A model generated the notes under the pieces. The model saw only the letters and a program-made list of their open reading frames with translations, made no database searches and had not been told where the DNA came from. The position numbers and the translations under genes were made by a program. This document shows positions 1 to 8,271 of a stretch of DNA of 64,000 nt, one piece after another. Within the stretch, counting starts at the first letter, position 1; the number at the start of each line of letters is the position of its first letter. This DNA is from Tabrizicola sp. (GTDB lineage: Bacteria; Pseudomonadota; Alphaproteobacteria; Rhodobacterales; Rhodobacteraceae): positions 26,184 through 90,183 of the forward strand of contig JAEULQ010000066.1 in the NCBI GenBank assembly GCA_016792685.1, read 5' to 3'.

Positions 1-211
1 CGCGGCGCTGGAGGCCGACAAGCTCTACAAGGTGGCGGTCAACGACTACATCCTGGGCGGCGGCGACGGCTATGCGGCGCTGGGCGGCGGGCGGATCATC
101 ACCGACGGGCCGACGGGGCAACTCGTCGCCAATGACGTGATGGCCTATGTCGAAAAGCTTGGCACCGTGAATGTCGGACTAGAGGGCCGGATCAAGAAAC
201 TTGGGCAATAG
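1..211 (+). CDS. 5'-nucleotidase family protein, C-terminal end (partial)
   Basis: Open at the left edge of the window; the last 69 codons before a TAG stop are visible, reading in frame from base 2. The peptide carries NDYILGGGDGY followed by an ITDGPTG segment, which is the typical end of the 5'-nucleotidase C-terminal domain of UshA-like metallophosphoesterases. In that family this domain binds the nucleoside, and enzymes are usually periplasmic, hydrolysing nucleotides or UDP-sugars. The catalytic metallophosphatase domain and any signal peptide lie outside the window, so substrate and location are inferred from family only. Confidence 0.75.
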   Translation, partial: AALEADKLYKVAVNDYILGGGDGYAALGGGRIITDGPTGQLVANDVMAYVEKLGTVNVGLEGRIKKLGQ

Positions 212-301
212 TCTTGCCCTGGGCCGTTCGTCGGTGACTTCGTCTACCCTCGCTGAGTGTGGAACCACCGGCGAGAAGTTGAAGGAGTGCGAAGGGGCTG
301 G

Positions 302-910
302 TCAGGGCCGCGCGATGGCGTGAAGTGCGAGGTCGCGACCCTCATCGTCCTTGAAGAAGGCCATCCATTCCTCGGCCCCGTCGGGGTGCTTGTGGATCAT
401 GTGCGGGGCGCCGGTAAAGACGGCGCCCCGTTCGACAAGCGCTGCATGCTCCGCACCGATATCGGCGCAACGCAGGTAAAGGATGTCTGCCTCGTCCCGG
501 CGGCCGGTTTCCTTCAGCATCAGGCGCGTGCCCGCAAGGTCGAAGAAGGCCAAGCCGGGAAAGGCATAAAGTTCGGGCACTTGCAGGGTCTCGCGCCAGA
601 AGGCCCGGGCGCGGGTCAGGTTCTCGACCCGGCGGGATATCTGGCTGATCTGGCTGGTCACGGTCATTGCCGTCTCCTGTGGCAGGTTGCGGGCCGAGCC
701 CTGGGCGATGCCTGGCCAATGGCGGAGATCGCGCCGGTGGGCGAGGCCCAGCTTGTCGCGCGCGGCGCGGGCATGGGCTTTCACCGCATCGGGGCTTATC
801 GCAAGTAGCCGGGCGATGGCGGCGGTCGACTGGCCATGACGGACGGCCTCGACCACCCGCCATTCCGCGGGCGTCAGCGTGTCGGGGTGGGGCGGGCGGC
901 CACGGCGCAT
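302..910 (-). CDS. LuxR-type HTH / VOC (glyoxalase-fold) fusion protein
   Basis: 202 residues. Residues about 10-60 form a LuxR/FixJ-like helix-turn-helix (TPAEWRVVEAVRHG, then IARLLAISPDAVKAH). Residues about 85-200 are a VOC-fold domain of the glyoxalase/bleomycin-resistance type (ENLTRARAFW, FDLAGTRLML, ending HPDGAEEWMAFFKDDEGR). A sequence-specific DNA-binding protein with a small-molecule sensor domain is a reasonable inference, but no ligand can be named. There is no good Shine-Dalgarno before the first ATG, whereas an internal ATG at 667 has AGGAGA just upstream. The VOC half may therefore also be made alone, 121 residues long. It is divergent from the yedK-like gene. Confidence 0.7.
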   Translation of the reverse strand: MRRGRPPHPDTLTPAEWRVVEAVRHGQSTAAIARLLAISPDAVKAHARAARDKLGLAHRRDLRHWPGIAQGSARNLPQETAMTVTSQISQISRRVENLTRARAFWRETLQVPELYAFPGLAFFDLAGTRLMLKETGRRDEADILYLRCADIGAEHAALVERGAVFTGAPHMIHKHPDGAEEWMAFFKDDEGRDLALHAIARP

Positions 911-992
911 GTGGAAGCCTAGCGCGGGCCTTTGCGAATTTCACTCCCCCAGTCGCTTGGCCTGAGGGGCGGTTATGCCTATCCTGTGGTGC

Positions 993-1649
993 ATGTGCGG
1001 GCGTTTCACCATCACCCATCCGAACGAGGCGCTGGCGGCGTTGTTCGATGCCTTGCCCGGCAATGATCTGCCCATGGTGCCGAACTTCAACGTCTGTCCG
1101 ACGAACCAGGTCGCCGTTGTGACCTCGGACGGCGGGCAGCGGCGGTTGCGGAGCATGCGCTGGGGGTTCATCCCAAGCTGGTACAAGGCGCCGAACGACG
1201 GGCCGCTGATCATCAACGCGCGGTCCGACACGGTGGCCACAAAGCCCGCCTTCCGCGAGGCGATCCGTGCCCGGCGCTGCATCGTTCCCGCGAGCGGGTT
1301 CTACGAATGGAGCGAGGGCGAAAACGGCGCCCGGCTGCCTTGGTATTTCACCCGTCTCGACGGTGCCCCGATGGCGCTGGCCGGCGTCTGGCAGCGCTGG
1401 GGCGAGATCGACACGGTTGCCATCGTTTCCACCGAAGCCGGGCCCGGCATGGCCGAGGTCCATCACCGCGAGCCGGTGGTGCTGGAACAGGCCGACTGGC
1501 CGCTCTGGCTGGGCGAGGCGGGCCACGGCGCGGCCGTCCTGATGCGGGCTTCGGCCGAGAGGGTCATTTCGCGGCCCTATCGTGTCGGGGTGGCGGTGAA
1601 TTCCAACCGGGCTTCAGGGGCGCAGCTGATCGCTCCGCTTGCGGCGTAG
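993..1649 (+). CDS. yedK: SOS response-associated peptidase family protein (YedK/HMCES)
   Basis: 218 residues. The start at 993 was chosen over an upstream in-frame ATG at 975 because this family needs Cys2 exposed after removal of Met1; the protein then begins MCGRF. That cysteine forms a thiazolidine cross-link with abasic sites in single-stranded DNA and protects them. The other conserved residues are at their usual places: Asn75 in NARSDT, Glu105 in GFYEW, and His157/158 in VHHREPVVL. The role in DNA damage tolerance follows from the family. It is a stand-alone gene, divergent from the HTH-VOC gene, followed by pseudogene debris. Confidence 0.92.
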   Translation: MCGRFTITHPNEALAALFDALPGNDLPMVPNFNVCPTNQVAVVTSDGGQRRLRSMRWGFIPSWYKAPNDGPLIINARSDTVATKPAFREAIRARRCIVPASGFYEWSEGENGARLPWYFTRLDGAPMALAGVWQRWGEIDTVAIVSTEAGPGMAEVHHREPVVLEQADWPLWLGEAGHGAAVLMRASAERVISRPYRVGVAVNSNRASGAQLIAPLAA

Positions 1650-1680
1650 GCCGACGGGGTAATGATCCCAGTGCAAACAG

Positions 1681-1957
1681 GGCCAGGTCACCCTGCTGGA
1701 TGACCTTCGCGAGGTGATGACGATCGGTCATCTCATGAACAGAACCTCGATCAATAAAACGGACCCCGGCAGAGCTTCAGGCGGCGGATTACGTCCTCGC
1801 CGACAAGGCAGCCGCGAACGCCTTCACCGACGAAGTGCCGCCGATGCTCGCCTCGGGTGACATCGCGGCCGGGCATTGCTTCGACGGCGGCAACGCTTTC
1901 GTCACCTCGACCCCAAGCATCAAGAACATCATCCCGGCCGAGGGCGAGACGATGTAG
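1681..1957 (+). pseudogene. Remnant of a PotD-like polyamine-type substrate-binding protein
   Basis: Two reading frames together give an internal stretch of a spermidine/putrescine-type binding protein. The first frame reads GQVTLLDDLREV...INKTD (1681-1764). The second reads PAELQAADYVLADKAA, then VPPMLASGDIAAGH and IIPAEGETM (1766-1954). They are joined by a one-base slip near 1765 in a run of C. The stop at 1955 falls where relatives usually continue with an aromatic residue, so it may be a TGG to TAG nonsense change. Both ends of the gene are missing and no transporter genes lie beside it. It is broken and presumably non-functional. Confidence 0.7.
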
Positions 1958-2198
1958 AAAGAATACCTCCTCACGCTCGTCAGCGCGTCGCTGAAACCCC
2001 CCGATTGGCTTGCGGCACGATCCGCCCTGCGCGGCTTCGTGACGTCCGAGTTGGCCGTCTGGCCGCCCGCGACGGAGTCAGACTGGTGTTCGCGCGCGAA
2101 GAAGTTCGTCCCGCGAGCCTTAGACGGAGGGCCGGAAATCCACGTCATTTCCCTTGATGGGGTCAACCGATCCGCAGCTGGTCTGGGAAGGGCAATAG
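1958..2198 (+). other. Unrecognised stretch between two pseudogenes
   Basis: About 240 bases between the PotD-like and the peptidase remnants. The frame continuing after the 1955 stop is open to about 2215 but does not resemble the rest of a PotD protein or any family I recognise. The distal 40 bases, reading in frame with the peptidase remnant, begin with an ATG at 2157 and hit a stop at 2196. I see no promoter or RNA gene here. Confidence 0.4.
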
Positions 2199-2574
2199 GC
2201 GCTGAATGGCAATGACAAGAGGACCGGTACCCACTGGATCAACGATGCCGGGTATTTCCTGGGGCCGATCCTGATCACCAGCACGCACGGGGTGGCGCGG
2301 TGGCACCTCGGGGGGCAACAATTCGGGGGACATCTTCCTGGCCTTCTCCACGGCCAATGAAGGTCCGATGCCACAGTTTTCCCCTGCGGTCGTGATGAAG
2401 CGCGAGTTGAACATCGAGCTTCTGGACAATCTTTACCTGGCAGCGGTGCAGTCGATCGAAGAGGCGGTGGTCAATGCCATGGTCGCCGGAGAGGAAGTGC
2501 CAACGGTAAGACCCGAAGGTCTGGTCTGCCGGGCCCTGAATACAGATCGGCTGCGGGCGATCTTTGCGCGCTAG
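2199..2574 (+). pseudogene. Remnant of a DmpA/P1-family (S58) aminopeptidase
   Basis: An N-terminal piece (ALNGNDKRTGTHWINDAGYF then PILITSTHGV, from 2199) and a C-terminal piece in another frame (GGNNSGDIFLAFSTANEG to the stop at 2574) both match the DmpA/BapA family of self-processing N-terminal nucleophile aminopeptidases. They are joined near 2290-2300 by a frame change and the loss of roughly the central half of the protein. The lost part would include the autocleavage serine that becomes the nucleophile in this family, so no activity is expected. Its TAG stop overlaps the convergent pcaB stop codon. Confidence 0.75.
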
Positions 2575-3932
2575 GGGCCGTCGGGAACGGGTTCCGACGC
2601 CGCCGGTCCTGTCGCCTGGGCCTTTACGGCCCGGGCCGCGGCGGCAAAGGCCCGCGCTTCGGCCCGCGCTTCGCCAAGGGCCAATGGAACGGCCAGACCG
2701 GGCCAGTCGCGGGCCGCAAGCGTCAGAAGGTCGGTGCCGGTTGCCAGGCCTTCGGCACAAAGCCGGGTGACGGCGACAACGGCCTCGGGGCGTGGCATCC
2801 GGTCAGTCAGCGCGAAAGTCAGCGCTTCGGCATGGATCGTGCCCGCATCTGTCCGCAACACTCGTTCCATCGCGGCCGCGTCAGGTTGAATGCGCCCCGC
2901 CACTTCCGCCGCCAGGGCCAACGCGCGCCCGGTCGAGACGCACATCCGCGGCAGTGTCAGCCATTCCGTGAACCAGGCCGCACCGTCCCGGGCCTGGCGG
3001 TGAAGGCCCGCCCCGGTGAGCGTCGCCGACAGCCCGATCACCTGCCGCGTCAACGCCACCAGCACGCTTGGACCGATCGGGTTCTGCTTCTGCGGCATGG
3101 TGGATGATCCGCCCGCACCCGCGATCCTCACTTCGTTCAGGCCGGTTGCGGTCAGAAGGATCAGGTCTTCGCCCATCTTGCCAAGCGTCGCGCAAAGCCC
3201 GGCCATCCAGGCCCCCAAGGCCGCGATACCATCACGCTCGCTGTGCCAGCTTGCGCCGGGATCGGCCAGACCCAGCGCCTCGGCCAGCGCGGCACGGACT
3301 TGCGGTCCCTGCGGGCCCATCGCCGAGAGGGTTCCGGCACCCCCCGAAAGCGAGACTTGCAGCACGTATTCTCGCAAGGCGACCAGCCGGTCGCGATGGC
3401 GGATCAGCGGACGGCCCCAGCTTGCGACCTGCGCGCCGAAGGTCGTGGGCGTCGCCGCCTGACCATAGGTCCGCCCGGCCATGGGCAGCTCGGCATGGGT
3501 TTCCGCCAAGTGCCCGAGCGCGGCGATCAGTTCGGTCAGCCGCGCGTCCCAAAGCTCCAGCACCCGGCGCAGCCGCAGTGCCAGGGCAGTGTCGACAATG
3601 TCCTGGCTCGTCGCCCCCCAATGCAGCCAACGCATCGGTTCGGGGGCTTCGGTCGACTTGCGAAAGGCGGCCAGCAGGCCCGGAACCGGAACTCCGTTGC
3701 GCGCCGTCTCGGCGGCCAGGGCGGCAGGGTCGATCCGCACCTCGCGGCTGGCACGGTCGATGAAGGCCGCGGCATCGGCGGGGATCACGCCCAGGGCGCC
3801 TTGCACCCGTGCCAGTACGCCTTCGACCAGAAGCATCGCCCGGACCTCGGCGCTGTCGGTGAAGAAGGCCGCCGTCTCGGCATCGCCGAAAAGGTCGCGG
3901 TAGACGGCGCTGTCAGCGGGGGAGGCGGGCAT
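2571..3932 (-). CDS. pcaB: 3-carboxy-cis,cis-muconate cycloisomerase
   Basis: 453 residues, the usual size. PcaB lactonises 3-carboxy-cis,cis-muconate, the ring-cleavage product of protocatechuate, to 4-carboxymuconolactone in the cytoplasm. It belongs to the fumarase/adenylosuccinate lyase superfamily: HWGATSQD is at about residue 107, and the signature loop GGSSTMPQKQNP is at about residue 280. The start at 3932 (MPASPADS) overlaps the TGA of the upstream BKACE gene by one base, which indicates translational coupling. It is the last gene of the pca operon; its stop meets the peptidase remnant from the other strand. Confidence 0.93.
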   Translation of the reverse strand: MPASPADSAVYRDLFGDAETAAFFTDSAEVRAMLLVEGVLARVQGALGVIPADAAAFIDRASREVRIDPAALAAETARNGVPVPGLLAAFRKSTEAPEPMRWLHWGATSQDIVDTALALRLRRVLELWDARLTELIAALGHLAETHAELPMAGRTYGQAATPTTFGAQVASWGRPLIRHRDRLVALREYVLQVSLSGGAGTLSAMGPQGPQVRAALAEALGLADPGASWHSERDGIAALGAWMAGLCATLGKMGEDLILLTATGLNEVRIAGAGGSSTMPQKQNPIGPSVLVALTRQVIGLSATLTGAGLHRQARDGAAWFTEWLTLPRMCVSTGRALALAAEVAGRIQPDAAAMERVLRTDAGTIHAEALTFALTDRMPRPEAVVAVTRLCAEGLATGTDLLTLAARDWPGLAVPLALGEARAEARAFAAAARAVKAQATGPAASEPVPDGP

Positions 3933-4762
3933 CAGGCGGGCCGCAGGCCCAGCCGGGCGCGGGCCTGGGCCCAGGTGGCCACGGGCCGCCCTGCACGGTC
4001 GCAAAGGTCCACCACCCGGCGCACCAGCGCGGCATTGGAGGGCGCGATCCGGTCACGGTCAAGGCGCACGTTGTCCTCCAGCCCGGTGCGGGCATGACCT
4101 CCGCTGGTCACGCACCAGTCGTTCACCACGATCTGCGCCGGACCGATCCCCGCGGCGCACCAGGGCGCGTCCTCGCCGAAAAGCCTTTTCACCGTGGCAA
4201 TCATGAAGTCAAAGGCGATGCGGTCGGCTGGCATCGCGTTCTTCACTCCCAGCACGAACTGCACATAGGGCCGGGCCTTCAGCCGGCCCTTCTGCCACAT
4301 GTCATGCGCCTTGAAGATGTGGCTCAGGTCGAAGCATTCGATCTCGGGCAAAACGTCGTTCTTCGCCATTTCCGAAGCGAGCCAGTCCACCAGATCGGGG
4401 GGGTTCTCGTACACCCGCGTCGGAAAGTTGTTCGAGCCCACCGAAAGGCTTGCCATATCCGGCCGCAGCGGCAGCATGCCGCCCCGCGCCTGACCTGCGC
4501 CCGAACGTCCGCCGGTGGACAGTTGCACGATCATCCCCGGGCAATACTGCCGCAGCCCCTCCATCAACCGTGCGAAACGGTCGGGGTCCGAGGTCGGCTT
4601 CCCCTCGTCGTCGCGGACATGGCAGTGGGCGATGCTGGCCCCGGCCTCGAAGGCCTCGTGCGTCGATTCCACCTGCTCGGTGATGGTGATCGGGACGGCG
4701 GGGTTGTTGGCCTTGGTTGGCAGGGAGCCGGTGATGGCCACGCAGATGATGCAGGGTTCCAT
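3932..4762 (-). CDS. BKACE-family beta-keto acid cleavage enzyme (probable 3-oxoadipate:acetyl-CoA type)
   Basis: 276 residues, formerly DUF849 / 3-keto-5-aminohexanoate cleavage protein. The family uses a zinc ion to split a beta-keto acid in the presence of acetyl-CoA, giving acetoacetate and a new acyl-CoA. The metal ligands are visible as His46 and His48 in AHCHVRD, with a C-terminal Glu in TGLEDN. The gene sits between pcaG and pcaB with 0-1 base spacing, and pcaIJ and pcaF are absent from the cluster. Inference: it takes 3-oxoadipate, the product of PcaD, to succinyl-CoA plus acetoacetate. The family assignment is firm; the substrate is inferred from context. Confidence 0.88.
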   Translation of the reverse strand: MEPCIICVAITGSLPTKANNPAVPITITEQVESTHEAFEAGASIAHCHVRDDEGKPTSDPDRFARLMEGLRQYCPGMIVQLSTGGRSGAGQARGGMLPLRPDMASLSVGSNNFPTRVYENPPDLVDWLASEMAKNDVLPEIECFDLSHIFKAHDMWQKGRLKARPYVQFVLGVKNAMPADRIAFDFMIATVKRLFGEDAPWCAAGIGPAQIVVNDWCVTSGGHARTGLEDNVRLDRDRIAPSNAALVRRVVDLCDRAGRPVATWAQARARLGLRPA

Positions 4763-5380
4763 TCAGACGTCCAGAAACACGGTTTCGCCGTCGCCCTGAA
4801 GGCGGATGTCAAAGCGGTACGTGCCGGCGGCTTTCTTGCGGGCAACCAGCGTGGGCACGCGGTGGCGCTGTTCGATCAGCGACAGGACGGGATCGGCCGC
4901 GAGCAGCGCTTCGTCTTCCGGGAAATACATCCGGGTCGACAGGCCGACGTTGATCCCGCGCGCCACGATCCAGAGGTTCAGGTGTGGCGCCTGCACCCGA
5001 CCCATCCGCCCAGGCACCGGACCGGGCTTCACCGTGTCGAACCCCCAGGCGCCGCTGTCGAAATCGGTGATGACCCGGCCCCAGCCGCGAAAGCCCTGGG
5101 CGACCTGTGCATGCCGCGGATCTTCGGGGTGCGGATAGATCCCCGCCGCATCGGCTTGCCAGACCTCCAGCAGCACGTCCTTGACCGGCGCGCCGGTGCC
5201 GTCGAGGACCAGCCCTTCGATGCGAATGCGCTCGCCCGGTGCATCCGGACCGGCGATGTCCCAGCCGAGTTCCCGCTCGAAGATCGAGAACCCAGCAGCG
5301 CCAGGAGCCAGCCCGATATGCACATAGGGCCCGGCGGTCTGTGAGGGTGTTTCCTGCAGATAGTCCAGGGGTTGCGCCAT
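4763..5380 (-). CDS. pcaG: Protocatechuate 3,4-dioxygenase alpha subunit
   Basis: 205 residues, matching the family. PcaG pairs with PcaH to form the non-haem Fe(III) enzyme that opens the protocatechuate ring between the two hydroxyls. The intradiol dioxygenase core is seen in GLVLDGTGAPVKDVLLEVWQ, GWGRVITD and APHLNLWIVARGIN. The alpha subunit lacks the full set of iron ligands, as expected; these are in PcaH. The start MAQPLDYLQETPSQTAGPY was chosen because the conserved TPSQTAGPY lies near the N-terminus in relatives. There are two bases between the pcaH stop and this start, and none between its stop and the BKACE start codon. Confidence 0.95.
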   Translation of the reverse strand: MAQPLDYLQETPSQTAGPYVHIGLAPGAAGFSIFERELGWDIAGPDAPGERIRIEGLVLDGTGAPVKDVLLEVWQADAAGIYPHPEDPRHAQVAQGFRGWGRVITDFDSGAWGFDTVKPGPVPGRMGRVQAPHLNLWIVARGINVGLSTRMYFPEDEALLAADPVLSLIEQRHRVPTLVARKKAAGTYRFDIRLQGDGETVFLDV

Positions 5381-5382
5381 GT

Positions 5383-6469
<1,087 letters not shown>

Positions 6470-6473
<4 letters not shown>

Positions 6474-7249
6474 TTGAGCCCCCGGTGGAAGTCGGCCAGC
6501 AACCTTGCAGTGGCGCCGGGGTTGTCGATGGCCGGGATATGGCCGGAGCCTTTCAGGATATGCACCCGCGCGCCGGGAATGGCCGCAGCCGTGGCGCGCA
6601 CAAGGTCCTCGGGTGTCGAGGCATCTGCGTTGCCGCCGACCAGCAGCACCGGGCAGGTGATGGTCGGTGAGGTCGAGCGCAAGTCCGCCGCCGCCAGGAC
6701 ACGGCAGGTGCCGATGTAGCCAGCGTCGTCGCCCCGCATCAGCATCGTCTCCCAGGCCTTCGCCTCGGGCGTGACGCGGAAAGCGGGGGCGAACCAACGC
6801 TCCATGATCTGCGGCGCAAGCCCGCGCAGGCCCTTTTCCGTGACGCCAGCGATCCGCGCGGCCCAGCTTTCGTCAGTGCCGACCTTCATCGCAGTATTCG
6901 ACAGGAAAAGGCCCGCGACACGGGGCGGGGCCAAGGTTGCCATACGCTGCGCGATCATGCCGCCGATGGAACAGCCCGCGACCAGCGCGCGGGGCAATCC
7001 CAGATGATCCATCAGCGCCAGTGCGTCATTTGCCAGATCGTCCAGTGTCCATTCCCCGGAAGGGGTGGCCGACAGCCCGTGCCCACGCTTGTCCATCCCG
7101 ATCAGGCGCAGGTCGGGCAGGCGGTCGGCCACACCCTCCCACATGCGAAGATCGGTGCCGAGCGAGTTGAGCAGCACGACCGGAAGCCCGGTGTCGGGAC
7201 CGCGCTGGCGATAGTGCAAATGCCCCCAGGGGCGCAGCAGTACGGACAT
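6470..7249 (-). CDS. pcaD: 3-oxoadipate enol-lactonase
   Basis: 259 residues, alpha/beta-hydrolase fold. PcaD hydrolyses 3-oxoadipate enol-lactone to 3-oxoadipate. The catalytic triad can be placed: Ser in the nucleophile elbow GCSIGGM, Asp in GNADASTPED, and His in GSGHIPAIDNP. It is the first gene of the minus-strand pca operon, 77 bases from divergent pcaQ, so the operon promoter should lie in that gap. A minus-strand GGAGGAAG directly before the ATG is a good ribosome binding site. There is a four-base overlap with pcaC. Confidence 0.95.
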
Positions 7250-7326
7250 GGGGCTTCCTCCTGTCCGCAATTTGGCATAATCATTTGTGGCGGAAAAATA
7301 GATAACGGGCGCACAGGCATAACCAA
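7250..7326. promoter_or_regulatory. Divergent pcaD/pcaQ control region
   Basis: This 77-base AT-richer gap separates pcaQ from the pcaDCHGB operon and must hold both promoters. It contains GATAAC (about 7301-7306) and ATAACC at 7319-7324. The latter matches one half of the ATAACC-N4-GGTTAA-type PcaQ site described in Sinorhizobium; the second half-site is poorly conserved here. In pca systems of this layout PcaQ activates the operon in response to a pathway intermediate. The operator position is inferred. Confidence 0.5.
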
Positions 7327-8235
7327 ATGAATATACATCCAGGGGTGAAGCTGCGTCATGTCCGGCTGTTTCTGGCCGTTGCCGACCATGGCAGCCTGAC
7401 CGCCGCCGGCCGGGCCGAGGGCTTGTCGCAACCTGCAGTCTCGAAGTCGCTGGCCGAGATGGAGGCGATGCTGGGCGCGCGGCTGGTACAGCGGCAGGGC
7501 CGTCGCGTGGTGCTGACGGCCGAGGGTGAGGCATTCCGCCGCCACGCCCGCGAAGCGGTGGCCAGCCTTGAAGCCGCCGCCGCGGCGCTGAAGCCAGAGC
7601 AGGGGGTGCGGCGGCTCTCGGTAGGGCTCTTGCCCACCGTTTCGACCCGGTTCTTCCCGAATGTGGTGGGTGAGTTCCTGCGGAGCCCACCTTTGCCGAC
7701 CTTGTCGATCGAGACCGGTGCGCATCCCGTCCTTTTGCGCAAGCTGCGCGACCGGCAGATCGACATGATGATCGGTCGGATGCCACAACCGGCCGAGATG
7801 CCGGGCCTGGAGTTCGAGTTCCTCTATGAAGAGCCGATCATTGCTGCCGTCCGCGCGGGGCACCCTGGTCGCGGACAGTCCATTGCCCAAGTCCTGCGCG
7901 ATTATCCCGCGATCCTGCCGACACGGGATGCGATCATCCGGGGCACGGTCGATGCCTATCTTGCCAGCCTGAACCTTGCGGATCTTGTGCCTGCGGTCGA
8001 GACTTCGACCCTCGCTCTGGGCCGCGGGCTTCTCTATGCGACCGATGCCGTCTGGTTCATCAGCCAGGGTGTGCTTGAAGCCGAGATCGAGGCCGGTCAG
8101 GTCGAGACCCTGCCGCTGGGCGCATCCTACCTTTCCGGCGCCGTCGGGATGACAGTGATTGCGGGGCACGCTCTGCCGCCTGCCCTGGCGCGGCTCATGG
8201 GCCTGTGTCGCAGCGCCGCCGACAAGCGGCGCTAG
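7327..8235 (+). CDS. pcaQ: LysR-type activator of the pca operon
   Basis: 302 residues. The N-terminal LysR winged helix-turn-helix spans about residues 8-67 (LRHVRLFLAVADHGSLTAAG, then LSQPAVSKSLAEMEAMLGARL), followed by a substrate-binding-protein-like effector domain. Assignment to PcaQ rests on the sequence type (KLRHVRLFL, VGLLPTVSTRFFP) and on its divergent position before pcaD. PcaQ activates pca genes with a protocatechuate-pathway intermediate as coinducer. No strong Shine-Dalgarno precedes the ATG; a GTG at 7345 is an alternative start that would still keep the whole HTH. Confidence 0.88.
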   Translation: MNIHPGVKLRHVRLFLAVADHGSLTAAGRAEGLSQPAVSKSLAEMEAMLGARLVQRQGRRVVLTAEGEAFRRHAREAVASLEAAAAALKPEQGVRRLSVGLLPTVSTRFFPNVVGEFLRSPPLPTLSIETGAHPVLLRKLRDRQIDMMIGRMPQPAEMPGLEFEFLYEEPIIAAVRAGHPGRGQSIAQVLRDYPAILPTRDAIIRGTVDAYLASLNLADLVPAVETSTLALGRGLLYATDAVWFISQGVLEAEIEAGQVETLPLGASYLSGAVGMTVIAGHALPPALARLMGLCRSAADKRR

Positions 8236-8271
8236 GTGCGGTGCCGCGCGTCCTTGCCCGGGGTGGTGGCG

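Noticed and set aside
342-1526. Long open frame of 394 codons antisense to the yedK-like gene
   Set aside because: It is a mirror of high-GC coding frames; the product is rich in Arg, Pro and His without any family motif, while both genes beneath it are clear.
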